Notes: generated by a model not told the origin, from the sequence alone. DNA of 64,000 nucleotides from Candidatus Dormiibacter inghamiae (GCA_016464825.1 JAEKNQ010000057.1:61018-125017), one strand, 5' to 3'. Positions 9,442-17,946 are shown, counted from the stretch's first letter. Translations and numbers: made by a program.

Positions 9442-10689
9442 TCACGTCTCGCCGCTGGCTCTGGCAGCACCTCTTTGGCGCTCGCGGCGCCACCAGAAGG
9501 TCGCGACCAGAGCTGTCAGGAGAACGCTCACGCCACCCAGGACGAACCCGGAGCGAGGCCCATAGTGCTCTGCCACCCAGCCCACGAGGAGCGATCCGAA
9601 GGGAGTGCTGCCGACGAAGACCACGCCGTACAGGGCCATCACTCGGCCGCGGAAGGCAGCGTCGACCCTGAGCTGCAAAGTGGAGTTGACTGTCGCCTGG
9701 AAGGCCAGCGAGGCAACGCCCAGGGGGACCAGGACGAGGAGCTCCCAGATCAGACTCGGCGCCACGGCCGCAGCGAGCAGGCAGAGGCCGAATACCGAAA
9801 GGGCGCCCAGCAAACCCGGCCAGCCAATCGTCCGGCGGGATGCGGTGAAGAGGGCTCCTGCCAGAGAACCGATGCCGAGCGTGGAGAAGAGCAGACCGAA
9901 GGTCGTCGCGTCGCCGTGGAAGCTGTTACGCGCGACCAGCGGCAGGATGACGTTGAAGTTGAGGGCGAGGGTGCCCACGGAAGCGATGATCAGCAGCAGC
10001 GCCCGCACCTCGCGGTTCCCCCAGGCGTAGCTGATTCCCGCTCGCAGCTGGCCTCGACCGCGAGCTGTCGGCACTGAGCGGTGCAGCTCCGACGGATTCA
10101 TCGCGGCCAGCGCCAGCAGCACTGCCAGGAAGGAGGCGGCGTTGATCAGGAAGCACCAGCCGGTCCCCGCTACCGAGATCAGGACGCCGGCCAGGGCCGG
10201 ACCGATCACCCTGGCGCTGGTGAACACAGCGCTGTTGAGGCTGACCGCGTTGGTGATGTGCTGGCGTCCCACCATCTCCATCACGAATGCCTGCCGGGCC
10301 GGCATGTCGATCGCCGCGACGAAGCCCAGGGCCAGAGCGAAGGCATAGACCATGGCCACGTTGACCACTCCACTCAGCGTTGCCAGGGCCAGGCCCAGAG
10401 CCAGCACGCCCATCGCCGCCTGGGTGCCGAGGAGGACGCGGCGCTTGTCGAATCGATCCGCCACCAGGCCGCCCCAAGCTCCCAGGAGCAGAACAGGCAG
10501 GAACTGCAGGGCGCTGACAGCGCCGAGCGCGACGCCGCTGCCGGTCAGATGCAGCACGAGCCAGGACTGGGCGATCCGCTGCATCCAGCTGCCGCTGACG
10601 GAGACGACCTGACCGAAGAAGTACAGGCGGTAGTTGCGGACCGCCAGGGAGCCAAAGGTGCCCCCTGCCAGGCGACGCAAAGCCGTCAC
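9442..10689 (-). CDS. MFS transporter, EntS/MFS_3-like exporter
   Basis: A 415-residue protein with about 12 predicted membrane helices, starting with the MFS_3 signature FRNYRLYFFGQ-like RNYRLYFFGQVVSVSGSWMQ and carrying the A-motif-like LADRFDKRRVLL between helices 2 and 3. The family exports siderophores and drugs by proton antiport; the substrate here is unknown. The GTG start overlaps the stop of the MarR gene by four bases, so transporter and repressor form one operon and the transporter is probably the regulated target. Confidence 0.88.
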   Translation of the reverse strand: MTALRRLAGGTFGSLAVRNYRLYFFGQVVSVSGSWMQRIAQSWLVLHLTGSGVALGAVSALQFLPVLLLGAWGGLVADRFDKRRVLLGTQAAMGVLALGLALATLSGVVNVAMVYAFALALGFVAAIDMPARQAFVMEMVGRQHITNAVSLNSAVFTSARVIGPALAGVLISVAGTGWCFLINAASFLAVLLALAAMNPSELHRSVPTARGRGQLRAGISYAWGNREVRALLLIIASVGTLALNFNVILPLVARNSFHGDATTFGLLFSTLGIGSLAGALFTASRRTIGWPGLLGALSVFGLCLLAAAVAPSLIWELLVLVPLGVASLAFQATVNSTLQLRVDAAFRGRVMALYGVVFVGSTPFGSLLVGWVAEHYGPRSGFVLGGVSVLLTALVATFWWRRERQRGAARASGET

Positions 10690-11135
10690 CGCGGGCCCTC
10701 CGCAAGCAGCTTCTCGAGCAGTTCCAGCGTCCGCTGCAGTTGGGTCAGTTCGCTGGGCGCGAAATGCTGCAGTCGAGCGGCCAGATAGGCCGTCTTCTGC
10801 CGCCGGCGCCGATCCAGCTCCTGCCGGCCGCGGGCGGTGATAGCGATCCGGCTGACGCGCCGGTCACCCGGCTCCGACTGCCGGCTCACGTAGCGGAGCT
10901 CCTCCAGAGCCTGGACTGTCGCGGTCATCGTGGGTGGCTTCACGCCCTCCTCGGCGGCCAGCTCACCGAGTGACAGGGGGCCACGGCTGCGCAGGCTGGC
11001 CAGCGCCAAGCTCGCGGTGGGGCTGAGCCCCTTCTCCGCGTCGCGCCGAAGACGGCGATTGAGTCGGGTTACGACAGTGCGCACGCGGCCGGCCAGCTCC
11101 GGGATGCTGGCCGGCTCAACAATGGTTGCTGACAT
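10686..11135 (-). CDS. MarR family transcriptional repressor
   Basis: A 149-residue winged-helix regulator: SLGELAAEEGVKPPTMTATV is the recognition helix-turn-helix and QSEPGDRRVSRIAITARGRQ the wing. MarR proteins bind palindromes as dimers and release on binding small phenolic or toxic ligands. It heads an operon with the MFS exporter. The hexamer TAGGCT (reverse strand, 11143-11148) lies 7 bases before ATG 11135 and sits inside a perfect 7+7 palindrome, so autorepression of a leaderless message is the simplest reading. Confidence 0.93.
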   Translation of the reverse strand: MSATIVEPASIPELAGRVRTVVTRLNRRLRRDAEKGLSPTASLALASLRSRGPLSLGELAAEEGVKPPTMTATVQALEELRYVSRQSEPGDRRVSRIAITARGRQELDRRRRQKTAYLAARLQHFAPSELTQLQRTLELLEKLLAEGPR

Positions 11136-11137
11136 AT

Positions 11138-11156
11138 TAGTTAGCCTACCTAACTA
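11138..11156. promoter_or_regulatory. Palindromic operator over the MarR -10
   Basis: TAGTTAG-CCTAC-CTAACTA: two perfect 7-base arms around a 5-base centre, 2 bases upstream of the MarR start codon. The reverse-strand -10 candidate TAGGCT is wholly within it, so a bound dimer would block RNA polymerase. That MarR is the binder is inferred from position. Confidence 0.75.
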
Positions 11157-11205
11157 TCTCATGGTACATCCTTCGAAGCGGCTGGCCGAACCTGCTCTGG
11201 CTGGA

Positions 11206-11211
11206 TACACT
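11206..11211 (+). promoter_or_regulatory. -10 hexamer TACACT for thrC
   Basis: TACACT is 7 bases before ATG 11219, placing the transcription start at or next to the start codon. No clear -35 is visible. Confidence 0.5.
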
Positions 11212-11218
11212 TCGTGAC

Positions 11219-12505
11219 ATGCAGACGCCGATCGGTGCTGCCGCGCCGGTCACCAGGTCCCGCCGGGTGCTCGGCCTCCGCTGTCGGGCCTGCGGGCAGG
11301 AGTACGAGACGCAGGCGACGCATGTCTGCACTGCCTGCTTCGGACCACTCGACGTCGCCTACGACTACGCGGAGATCAGGCGGCGGGCCAGCCGGGCGAG
11401 CATCGAGGCGGGGCCGACCAGCATGTGGCGGTATCGCGACCTGCTGCCGCTGCCCGACGAGGCGCCGATCGTCTCTTTGGGCGAGGGCATGACGCCGCTG
11501 ATCAAGGCGGATCGGCTGGGCGCGGAGCTCGGGCTGCGCAACCTCTACCTCAAGAACGACAGCATGAACCCGACCAACTCCTTCAAGGATCGGGTCGTCT
11601 CGGTAGCCATCTCCTGGGCGCGAGCGCAGGGCTTCCAAACCTTCGGCTGTGCCTCCACCGGAAATCTGGCCAACTCGGTGGCCGCCTACTCCGCTCGGGC
11701 AGGAATGGACTGCTACGTCTTTGTCCCCGACGACTTGGAGGCGGCCAAGGTGACCGCGACGAGCGTTTTCCAGCCCCATCTGGTGGCGGTGCGGGGGAAC
11801 TACGACCAGGTGAACCGGCTCTGCAGCCAGCTGCTGGAGGACGTGCCCTGGGGGTTCTGCAACATCAACCTGCGGCCGTTCTACGCCGAGGGCTCGAAGA
11901 CGCTGACCTATGAGACCGCCGAACAGCTTGGCTGGCGGCTGCCGGATGAGATAGTGATCCCGATCGCCAGCGGCTGTCAGTTCGTCCGCCATCGGCGAGC
12001 TGTGGGCGAGCTGATCGATCTTGGCCTGGTGGCCGAGCCTGCTGACCAGCCGCGGCTCACGGGCGCCCAGGCGCTGGGCTGCGCGCCCGTCTACAACGCC
12101 TGGCGGGCAGGGAGCCGACGCGTTCAGCCCGTCCGACCGGACACCATCGCTCGCTCCATCGCCATCGGCAATCCCTCGGACGGTGGCGACGTGGTCCGCA
12201 TCGCGGCTGAGACGGGCGGCGTCGTGGAAGCCGTGAGCGAGCCTGAGATAGTGGACGCGATCAGGCTTCTGGCTCGGACGGAGGGCATCTTCACCGAACC
12301 AGCCGGCGGCGTGACCATCGGCGTTCTGGCCAAGCTGGCAAGATCCGGCCGCTGGAGCGGCGAGGAGGTGGTCGTGGCCTACGTGACGGGTCATGGCCTG
12401 AAGGCGGCCGAGGCGGTCGCGGATGCGAAATTCGATCACGTGATCGAAATAGACCCGAGTCTGCGGTCGTTCCATGAGAGAGTTCTCGGAACAGCCAAGG
12501 AGTAG
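11219..12505 (+). CDS. thrC: Threonine synthase
   Basis: PLP enzyme converting O-phosphohomoserine to threonine. It opens with a zinc ribbon (Cys22, Cys25, Cys37, Cys40), as in many archaeal and actinobacterial-type threonine synthases. The PLP lysine is Lys123 in NSFKDR; GCASTGNLANSVAAY binds the phosphate. 428 residues is normal for the ribbon-bearing form. It is followed at once by a MoaD/ThiS-like gene, an association worth noting. Transcription is probably leaderless from TACACT at 11206. Confidence 0.94.
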   Translation: MQTPIGAAAPVTRSRRVLGLRCRACGQEYETQATHVCTACFGPLDVAYDYAEIRRRASRASIEAGPTSMWRYRDLLPLPDEAPIVSLGEGMTPLIKADRLGAELGLRNLYLKNDSMNPTNSFKDRVVSVAISWARAQGFQTFGCASTGNLANSVAAYSARAGMDCYVFVPDDLEAAKVTATSVFQPHLVAVRGNYDQVNRLCSQLLEDVPWGFCNINLRPFYAEGSKTLTYETAEQLGWRLPDEIVIPIASGCQFVRHRRAVGELIDLGLVAEPADQPRLTGAQALGCAPVYNAWRAGSRRVQPVRPDTIARSIAIGNPSDGGDVVRIAAETGGVVEAVSEPEIVDAIRLLARTEGIFTEPAGGVTIGVLAKLARSGRWSGEEVVVAYVTGHGLKAAEAVADAKFDHVIEIDPSLRSFHERVLGTAKE

Positions 12506-12512
12506 TCAACAA

Positions 12513-12788
12513 GTGCCCCAATTCCGTATCCCCGGTCCACTGCGCAATCTGAGCGGCGGTCAACCCGTCGTCGAAGTCCAGGCTGAGGATCTGCGCGGCG
12601 CCATCGATGCGCTCGACGGCCTGCACCCTGGTTTCAGGGGTCGACTCCTCGACGACCAGGGCGAGCCGCGCGAGTTCGTAAATCTCTTTCTCAACGAAGA
12701 CGACGTGCGCTTGGGTGACGGCTTGGCTTCCAAGTTGAAGGCGACCGACGAGATCGCCATAGTGCCGGCGGTGGCGGGGGGCGCTTAG
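12513..12788 (+). CDS. MoaD/ThiS-family ubiquitin-like sulfur carrier
   Basis: A 91-residue beta-grasp protein: IPGPLRNLSGGQ near the start and FVNLFLNEDDVRLGDGLASK with DEIAIVPAVAGGA at the end match MoaD/ThiS. Such proteins carry sulfur as a C-terminal Gly-Gly thiocarboxylate. Here the chain ends Gly-Gly-Ala, so one residue would need removal before activation, as known for some carriers processed by JAMM proteases. GTG 12513 is chosen because AAGGAG (12497-12502) is 10 bases upstream; an in-frame ATG at 12474 overlaps thrC. Probably co-transcribed with thrC; role in cysteine, methionine or cofactor synthesis unknown. Confidence 0.82.
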   Translation: MPQFRIPGPLRNLSGGQPVVEVQAEDLRGAIDALDGLHPGFRGRLLDDQGEPREFVNLFLNEDDVRLGDGLASKLKATDEIAIVPAVAGGA

Positions 12789-12825
12789 GCCGTCGGCTCT
12801 GTGATCGCTCTCTAGACTGGGCAGG

Positions 12826-13875
12826 ATGCGCATCGCGGTAGCCCTCTCGGGCGGAGTCGACTCCAGCGTGGCGGCCGCCTTGCTGGCGAAAGAAGGGCAC
12901 CAGGTGACAGGTGTCACCCTGCAGCAGTGGCCGCGCGGCGATCAAGCCGCGGGCCGGCATGGGGGCTGCTGTTCGCTCTCCGCGGTGGAGGACGCCCGTC
13001 GCGTGGCCGCCCAGCTCGGCATTCCCTACTACGTCTGGAACCTGGAGCGGGAGTTCGGCGAACGCGTCATCGAGCCGTTCCACCAGGCTTATCGCGAAGG
13101 CCGCACCCCCAACCCCTGCCTCAACTGCAACGCGTTCGTCCGCTTCGACCTGATGCTGCGGCGCGTGCTGGACCTCGGCTTCGATGCCATGGCAACCGGC
13201 CACTACGCCCGGATCGTGGCAGGGCGCTTCGGACCTGAGCTCCACGAGGCTCGAGACCCGGCCAAGGACCAGTCGTACATGCTCTACCACCTGACCGAGC
13301 CGGTGCTGGCGAAGCTGCGCTTCCCACTGGGCGAGCTGACCAAGCCGGAGGTTCGCCGGCTGGCCGCCGACATGGGCCTGCCAGTGGCGACCAAGCCCGA
13401 GAGCATGGACATCTGCTTCATTCCGTCCGGCCAGACGCGCACTTATCTGAGCCGGCGGCTGCCGGTCGCCGCCGGCGACGTGGTGGACAAGGATGGACGG
13501 GTGGTGGGGCGGCATGCGGGCACGGCGCTGTACACGGTCGGCCAGCGACAGGGGCTGGGTCAGCTCGACGAGCCCGGCCCCTGGTACGTGACAGCAGTCC
13601 ACGCAGATCGAAATCACCTGACGGTCGGGCGGAAGGAGGACCTGGCAGTGCGGCAGGTGGAGCTCTCGTCAGTTCGCTTCGTGGCAGGGGCCGCGCCGGA
13701 CCTGCTTGCTTGCCAGGCCCGGCTGCGCTACCGCGCCAGGCCGGTAACGGCGATCTACGCCGCTGGCCGCCTGGAGCTGGCGGAACCGTTCTCGGGCGCC
13801 GCGCCCGGCCAGGCCGCAGTCCTCTACGAGGGCAGTCGGGTGCTGGGTGGCGGCATCATCGCCTCCGCCACCTGA
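12826..13875 (+). CDS. mnmA: tRNA-specific 2-thiouridylase MnmA
   Basis: Thiolates U34 of tRNA-Lys, -Glu and -Gln using ATP and a sulfur relay. PP-loop SGGVDSS is at residues 8-14; the catalytic nucleophile is Cys101 in PNPCLNCN and the partner Cys197 in [14 protein letters not shown] and the C-terminal beta-barrel follow. 349 residues is normal. TAGACT (12813-12818) is 7 bases before ATG 12826, so the message is probably leaderless. The neighbouring sulfur carrier may be coincidental. Confidence 0.96.
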   Translation: MRIAVALSGGVDSSVAAALLAKEGHQVTGVTLQQWPRGDQAAGRHGGCCSLSAVEDARRVAAQLGIPYYVWNLEREFGERVIEPFHQAYREGRTPNPCLNCNAFVRFDLMLRRVLDLGFDAMATGHYARIVAGRFGPELHEARDPAKDQSYMLYHLTEPVLAKLRFPLGELTKPEVRRLAADMGLPVATKPESMDICFIPSGQTRTYLSRRLPVAAGDVVDKDGRVVGRHAGTALYTVGQRQGLGQLDEPGPWYVTAVHADRNHLTVGRKEDLAVRQVELSSVRFVAGAAPDLLACQARLRYRARPVTAIYAAGRLELAEPFSGAAPGQAAVLYEGSRVLGGGIIASAT

Positions 13876-13903
13876 GCGTTCCTGGGACTGAGGCGAATGG
13901 GGG

Positions 13904-13935
13904 TTGGCAGAGCGGACGCCGGCTCGATCTAAAGT
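13904..13935 (+). promoter_or_regulatory. Promoter of msrBA
   Basis: TTGGCA at 13904-13909, then TCTAAA (13928-13933, spacer 18) or the overlapping TAAAGT (13930-13935). Either places the transcription start at or just before ATG 13942. Confidence 0.5.
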
Positions 13936-13941
13936 GAAGCC

Positions 13942-14346
13942 ATGAGCACGAAAGTCGAAAAGAGCGAGCAGGAGTGGAAGGCGGAGCTGAGCCCTGAGCA
14001 ATATCACGTCCTTCGGGAGCAGGGTACCGAGCGCCCGTTCACAGGCCGCTACTGGGACGTCCACGACCAGGGCAGCTATCACTGCGCCGGCTGCGGCGCC
14101 AAGCTGTTCCAGTCGGCTACGAAATTCGACTCGGGCACCGGTTGGCCGAGCTTCTGGGCTCCGGCGGACGACGGGTCGGTCACGCTGCACAAGGACCGCA
14201 GCCTCTTCATGACGCGTACGGAGGTGCGCTGCACGAACTGCGGCGGTCACTTGGGCCACCTGTTCGACGACGGTCCGCAGCCGACCGGCCAGCGCTACTG
14301 CCTGAATTCGGCGGCTTTGGACCTTCGTCAGGAGGGAAGGAGCTGA
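13942..14346 (+). CDS. msrB: Peptide-methionine (R)-S-oxide reductase
   Basis: Repairs R-methionine sulfoxide in oxidised proteins. Two CxxC pairs (CAGCGAK and CTNCGGH) bind structural zinc; the catalytic Cys lies in [11 protein letters not shown] near the C-terminus. The segment [11 protein letters not shown] is diagnostic. 134 residues is the normal single-domain size. A Lys/Glu-rich N-terminus has no signal peptide, so it acts in the cytoplasm. It overlaps msrA (TGATG). Confidence 0.96.
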   Translation: MSTKVEKSEQEWKAELSPEQYHVLREQGTERPFTGRYWDVHDQGSYHCAGCGAKLFQSATKFDSGTGWPSFWAPADDGSVTLHKDRSLFMTRTEVRCTNCGGHLGHLFDDGPQPTGQRYCLNSAALDLRQEGRS

Positions 14347-14825
14347 TGGCCGTCGCAACCTTCGGCGCCGGTTGTTTCTGGCAGGTCGAGGCGACCTACC
14401 GGGCCCTGGCCGGCGTGCTGGACACCGCTGTGGGGTTCATGGGCGGCAGCAAGGCCAACCCCACCTATCGGGAGGTGTGCACAGGGCGCACCGGCCACGC
14501 CGAGGTGCTGCAGGTGGAGTACGACCCCGAGCGGGTGTCCTACGACCAGCTGCTGGACCTGTTCTGGGAGAACCACGACCCGACAACTCTCAACCGCCAG
14601 GGTCCTGACGTCGGCACCCAATACCGCTCGGTCATCTTCGGCTCAGATGAGGCCCAGCTTGTGGCGGCCCAGGCTTCGCGAGAGCGCTGGCAGCCTCGCT
14701 TCAGGCGTCCGATAGTTACCGAAATCGTTCCTGCAGAGAGATTCTGGCGGGCTGAGGAATATCACCAGCGGTACCTGGAGAAGCACGGACTGGTCAGCTG
14801 CACGCTCGGCACTCCAGTCCACTGA
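14346..14825 (+). CDS. msrA: Peptide-methionine (S)-S-oxide reductase
   Basis: Reduces S-methionine sulfoxide, complementing MsrB. Catalytic Cys10 is in GAGCFWQVE; GTGHAEVLQV-like GRTGHAEVLQVEYDP and the C-terminal EEYHQRYLEK are typical. ATG 14346 is preceded by GGGAAGGAG and overlaps the msrB stop, so the 159-residue form is preferred over a longer frame opening inside msrB. The two genes form an operon. Confidence 0.96.
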   Translation: MAVATFGAGCFWQVEATYRALAGVLDTAVGFMGGSKANPTYREVCTGRTGHAEVLQVEYDPERVSYDQLLDLFWENHDPTTLNRQGPDVGTQYRSVIFGSDEAQLVAAQASRERWQPRFRRPIVTEIVPAERFWRAEEYHQRYLEKHGLVSCTLGTPVH

Positions 14826-14977
14826 GCAGTCTCGGTCCCGGCTCGTCTGTCGGCACCAACCTGCAGTTGCTGGCCTGCCTTGCGCTCGGTCGACAGAACC
14901 GCCGTCAGCGGTTCCTGCAAAAGCTCGTCACGCTCGCTCTCGCGGAGCCCCCGACCAATCCCGGGCAGTCTAGTGTC

Positions 14978-15481
14978 CTAGCGGGTAGGGCGAATTCGCT
15001 GCTGCGTTCCCTGCGCCAGCGTCCGGGTGATCGTCCGACGCGGCACGGGAGTGTTCAGCACCACCCCCGTGACAGTGCCTCCGCTGCGTGGCATCACGCG
15101 GCTCAGCGCGTCGTCCAGATGCTCGACCGAGCGTACGGCGAGGTGCAGCACGTGGCTGTCGCTGCCGGTTATGCGCCAGCAGCGCAGCACCTCCGGCTCC
15201 TTGCTGATCCGGTCGCCGATTGTCTGGCACTCGTTTGCGCTCGAAGCTTGGATGCGGACGACGGCTTCCAGCGGCAGGCCGAGCCGGGCGGGATCAATGT
15301 CAGCCCTGTAGCCAGCGATGACACCGAGAACCTCCAACCGTCGCACGCGTTCGGCGACTGCCGGCGGGCTCAACTCCAACTGCCTACCCAACTCTGCAAG
15401 CGTCAGACGGGCGTTCTCCTGCAGCGCCTCCACCAGGCGCCAGTCGGTCTCGTCAAGGGGTACCGTCGAATCCAAGCTCAT
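14978..15481 (-). CDS. Lrp/AsnC family transcriptional regulator
   Basis: A 167-residue feast/famine regulator. The N-terminal helix-turn-helix opens with LDETDWRLVEALQENARLTL and includes LSPPAVAERVRRLE; the C-terminal RAM domain binds effectors, usually amino acids. TACGCT (reverse strand, 15488-15493) stands 6 bases before ATG 15481. Targets are unknown; it diverges from the small membrane gene at 15586. The C-terminus carries a short basic tail rich in Arg and Gln. Confidence 0.93.
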   Translation of the reverse strand: MSLDSTVPLDETDWRLVEALQENARLTLAELGRQLELSPPAVAERVRRLEVLGVIAGYRADIDPARLGLPLEAVVRIQASSANECQTIGDRISKEPEVLRCWRITGSDSHVLHLAVRSVEHLDDALSRVMPRSGGTVTGVVLNTPVPRRTITRTLAQGTQQRIRPTR

Positions 15482-15585
15482 TCCACCAGCGTAGGCTCTA
15501 TGGACAGCTAATCGAGCCGCAGCAGGTCACGAACAAAGGCCTGGCATCGCCTCCGCCTTGTAGAATAGAAGCTGGAGGTCTTGAT

Positions 15586-15717
15586 ATGATCGCGATTTTA
15601 GTCATCCTCATCGGTGCGGCTTTAATCGGAGCCGCGGCAATGGGCGGGGGTGTCGATTCCCGAGACGAGTTGGGCACCGGCTCTCAGCACCGCCGCCGCT
15701 GGTTCATCACCCAGTAG
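15586..15717 (+). CDS. Small single-pass membrane protein, 43 residues
   Basis: ATG 15586 is preceded by GGAGG (15574-15578) at a 7-base spacing, one of the best ribosome binding sites in the window. The peptide has one hydrophobic helix (residues 2-20, ILVILIGAALIGAAAMG) followed by a polar, Arg-rich tail ending RRRWFITQ. TAGAAT at 15561-15566 is a good -10. No family recognised. It lies between a divergent Lrp regulator and the convergent EncFtn-like gene. Confidence 0.6.
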   Translation: MIAILVILIGAALIGAAAMGGGVDSRDELGTGSQHRRRWFITQ

Positions 15718-15765
15718 AGCCGCTGGGGAGCAGAGAATCGTCGGGGCGGCCGGCCGGGGGCCACT

Positions 15766-16083
15766 CTACTGCTCGGCCTCTTCCTCTGCTTCGTCGCCGT
15801 GTTCGACGATATTGCCGGGCTGGAAGAGAATGCCCTGGACGACCTCGCGCCACTGCGGCTTGCGCCGAAGCAGGAATTCCAGATCCATGCCGAAATGCTT
15901 GAACTCCTCCAGTTGCGCGTTCTGCATGATCGCCCGGGCCTCCCGGTTCTTCTCGACGGAGATGCGCTGTTCGTACCAGTTGATCGCGTCGATCTCCTCG
16001 CCCAGCGAGGCGATCATGCGCGCGAAGGTGCGTGTTTGCTGGGATAGTTCGGCCGCCGGTTCGTGGTACTGGTCAAAACCCAT
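15766..16083 (-). CDS. Encapsulated-ferritin-like protein (EncFtn family)
   Basis: A 105-residue two-helix ferritin-like protein. Relative to Rhodospirillum rubrum EncFtn, recalled from memory, every key position is present with an offset of two: Glu30, Trp36 and Tyr37 (EEIDAINWYEQR) and Glu60 and His63 (EEFKHFGMDLEFL) form the ferroxidase centre, with Glu29 and Asp32 at the entry site. EncFtn normally oxidises iron inside an encapsulin shell and has a C-terminal targeting peptide. Here the C-terminus is simply acidic (GDEAEEEAEQ), and no encapsulin gene is nearby. TAAGCT (reverse, 16090-16095) is 6 bases before the ATG. Confidence 0.82.
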   Translation of the reverse strand: MGFDQYHEPAAELSQQTRTFARMIASLGEEIDAINWYEQRISVEKNREARAIMQNAQLEEFKHFGMDLEFLLRRKPQWREVVQGILFQPGNIVEHGDEAEEEAEQ

Positions 16084-16184
16084 TGCTAGAGCTTAGGGAT
16101 GCGGCCTTGAAGGGCACGGAGCAGGCCCAGACGCAGCCGACCAACCCCTCGCCGGTCTCGCCACCGTGCCCATACGATCTGAAT

Positions 16185-17084
16185 GTGCCGGACTTGAGCC
16201 GCGAGCGCGTAGCGGAGATCCGCAGCCTGGTCGAAGCAAACCTGGACGGATACCGGGTCCATTCGGCTGCCGCGCTTGGTCAGGGTCAGGACAACATGGC
16301 GTACGAGGTCAACGGCGAGCTGGTCGTCCGCTTCAGCCGGGAACCTGATCCGGCGCGGCGCGCTCAGCGCGTGGATCGGGAGGCTCGCCTTCTTGCCCTC
16401 GTCGCGGAGATCTCACCGCTGCCCGTGCCGAAGCCACTGTTCACGGCCGCCGAGCGGGGTTTTCTTGCCTATCTCAAGCTCCCAGGGGTGCCGCTGCTGG
16501 ATCTTGCCCGGCCGCAGCGCTTGGTCCATGGCAAAGTGATAGCCGCTGCGCTTGGCGAGCTGCTCACCGCCCTTCATGGCGTCCGGGCCGATCGATTGAC
16601 CGACCTCGCCGGCACCGATGACGACCCCCCGGCCCAATGGCTAAGCGAGGCGGTGGAGACCTATGCGATGGTTGCCGGCGAAGTGCCTGCACTGCACAGG
16701 CCGTCCGTCGAGGCGTTCCTGGACACCCGGCCGCGAGCTGACAGTTACGCGCCTGCCTTCTCCCATAACGACCTCGGGATCGAACACGTTCTCGTCGACC
16801 CAGTCTCCGGGAGGGCCACCGGCATCATCGACTGGAGCGACGCCGCGATCATCGATCCCGCCTACGACTTCGGCCTCCTGTACCGCGACCTCGGTCCGAC
16901 CGGCTTGGACGCCGCCCTTCGCACCTACCGAAGCGATGTCAACCCTCTGCCGGCTCTGGCTGAGCGCGCCGCCTTCTACGCCAGGTGCAGCGTCCTCGAG
17001 GACCTGGCCTATGGCGTTGAGAAGGGCGAGGAGAAATACATCGAGAACGGCCTCACCGCCCTGGGCTGGCTGTTCCCAGCCTGA
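16185..17084 (+). CDS. Aminoglycoside-phosphotransferase-like kinase (APH family)
   Basis: A 299-residue protein kinase-like fold. The catalytic loop is HNDLGIEHVLVD, in which the usual Asn is His, a variant I recall from a subgroup of APH-like proteins; the metal-binding segment is IIDWSDAAIIDPAYDFG. The nucleotide region GQGQDNMAYEV lies near the N-terminus. The substrate is unknown and resistance should not be assumed. I chose GTG 16185 because TACGAT (16173-16178) is 6 bases upstream and a longer frame would run into the divergent EncFtn-like gene. Confidence 0.78.
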   Translation: MPDLSRERVAEIRSLVEANLDGYRVHSAAALGQGQDNMAYEVNGELVVRFSREPDPARRAQRVDREARLLALVAEISPLPVPKPLFTAAERGFLAYLKLPGVPLLDLARPQRLVHGKVIAAALGELLTALHGVRADRLTDLAGTDDDPPAQWLSEAVETYAMVAGEVPALHRPSVEAFLDTRPRADSYAPAFSHNDLGIEHVLVDPVSGRATGIIDWSDAAIIDPAYDFGLLYRDLGPTGLDAALRTYRSDVNPLPALAERAAFYARCSVLEDLAYGVEKGEEKYIENGLTALGWLFPA

Positions 17085-17178
17085 GTCCGAACCACACCTC
17101 CGCTCAAAAAACATCGTAGCGGCTCAGACCACGCGCCCATTTGGTAGCCCGGCAGGTGAAGGTGCAGAGTCGGTGTCC

Positions 17179-17946
17179 CTAGAGCGGTTCGGCGTAGCGG
17201 ACCATGCCGCCATCCACGTAGTACGTCGACCCGGTGACGTAGGAAGCGGAATCAGAGGCGAGGAAGAGCGCGACATCCGCCACTTCTTCAGGTTTGGCCA
17301 TCCGGCCGACAGGGATGATCTCGCTCAGCCGCTGCATTTTGGCCGGGTCGTTCAGGGTCCCAGTGTTGATAGGGGTGGCGACCGCGCCCGGAGCGACATT
17401 GTTGACGCGGATTTGGTAGGGGGCGAGCTCCAAAGCGGCGTTTCTCATCAGCATGCGCAGTCCACCCTTGGAGGCGCAGTAGGGGCCATGGAGGGGGAAG
17501 GGGAAGTCCTCGTGGATGGAGGAGATGTTCACTATGGATCCGCCCTGGCCGGAGTCACGCATGGCGCGTCCGGCGGCCTGCAGGCAGAGAAAAGCTCCCT
17601 TCAGGTTGATCGAGACTTCCTTATCCCATTCCTCCTCGGTGACATCCAGCAGCGGCATCGCCTTCTCGACACCTGCGTTGTTGACCAGCACGTGACAGCC
17701 GCCGAGTTCCCGGGTTGTCTGCTCCACCATGGCGGCGACCTCACCCGCTTTGGCGACATCGGCCTTGACAGCGAGGGCTCGGCCGCCCTGCGAGTTCATC
17801 CGCTCCGCCAGAGCCCGCGCCTCGTTCTCGTAGCCGAAGTAGTTGATGGCGACTGCGGCCCCAGCGGCTGCAAAGCGCTGCGCGATGGCGTAGCCGATGC
17901 CACTCCCGGCCCCGGTGACGACGGCAACCTTGCCCTTCAGATCCAT
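17179..17946 (-). CDS. Short-chain dehydrogenase/reductase, glucose 1-dehydrogenase-like
   Basis: Classical SDR: cofactor loop TGAGSGIG, NNAG, catalytic Ser in NISSIHED and the YCASK motif, and the C-terminal YYVDGGM. The sequence is closest in style to bacterial glucose 1-dehydrogenases and 3-oxoacyl-ACP reductases, so the substrate is uncertain. The start MDLKGKV at 17946 is preceded by GGAGGG (reverse, 17954-17959) at 7 bases; an upstream in-frame ATG overlaps that site and is less likely. 255 residues. Confidence 0.88.
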   Translation of the reverse strand: MDLKGKVAVVTGAGSGIGYAIAQRFAAAGAAVAINYFGYENEARALAERMNSQGGRALAVKADVAKAGEVAAMVEQTTRELGGCHVLVNNAGVEKAMPLLDVTEEEWDKEVSINLKGAFLCLQAAGRAMRDSGQGGSIVNISSIHEDFPFPLHGPYCASKGGLRMLMRNAALELAPYQIRVNNVAPGAVATPINTGTLNDPAKMQRLSEIIPVGRMAKPEEVADVALFLASDSASYVTGSTYYVDGGMVRYAEPL

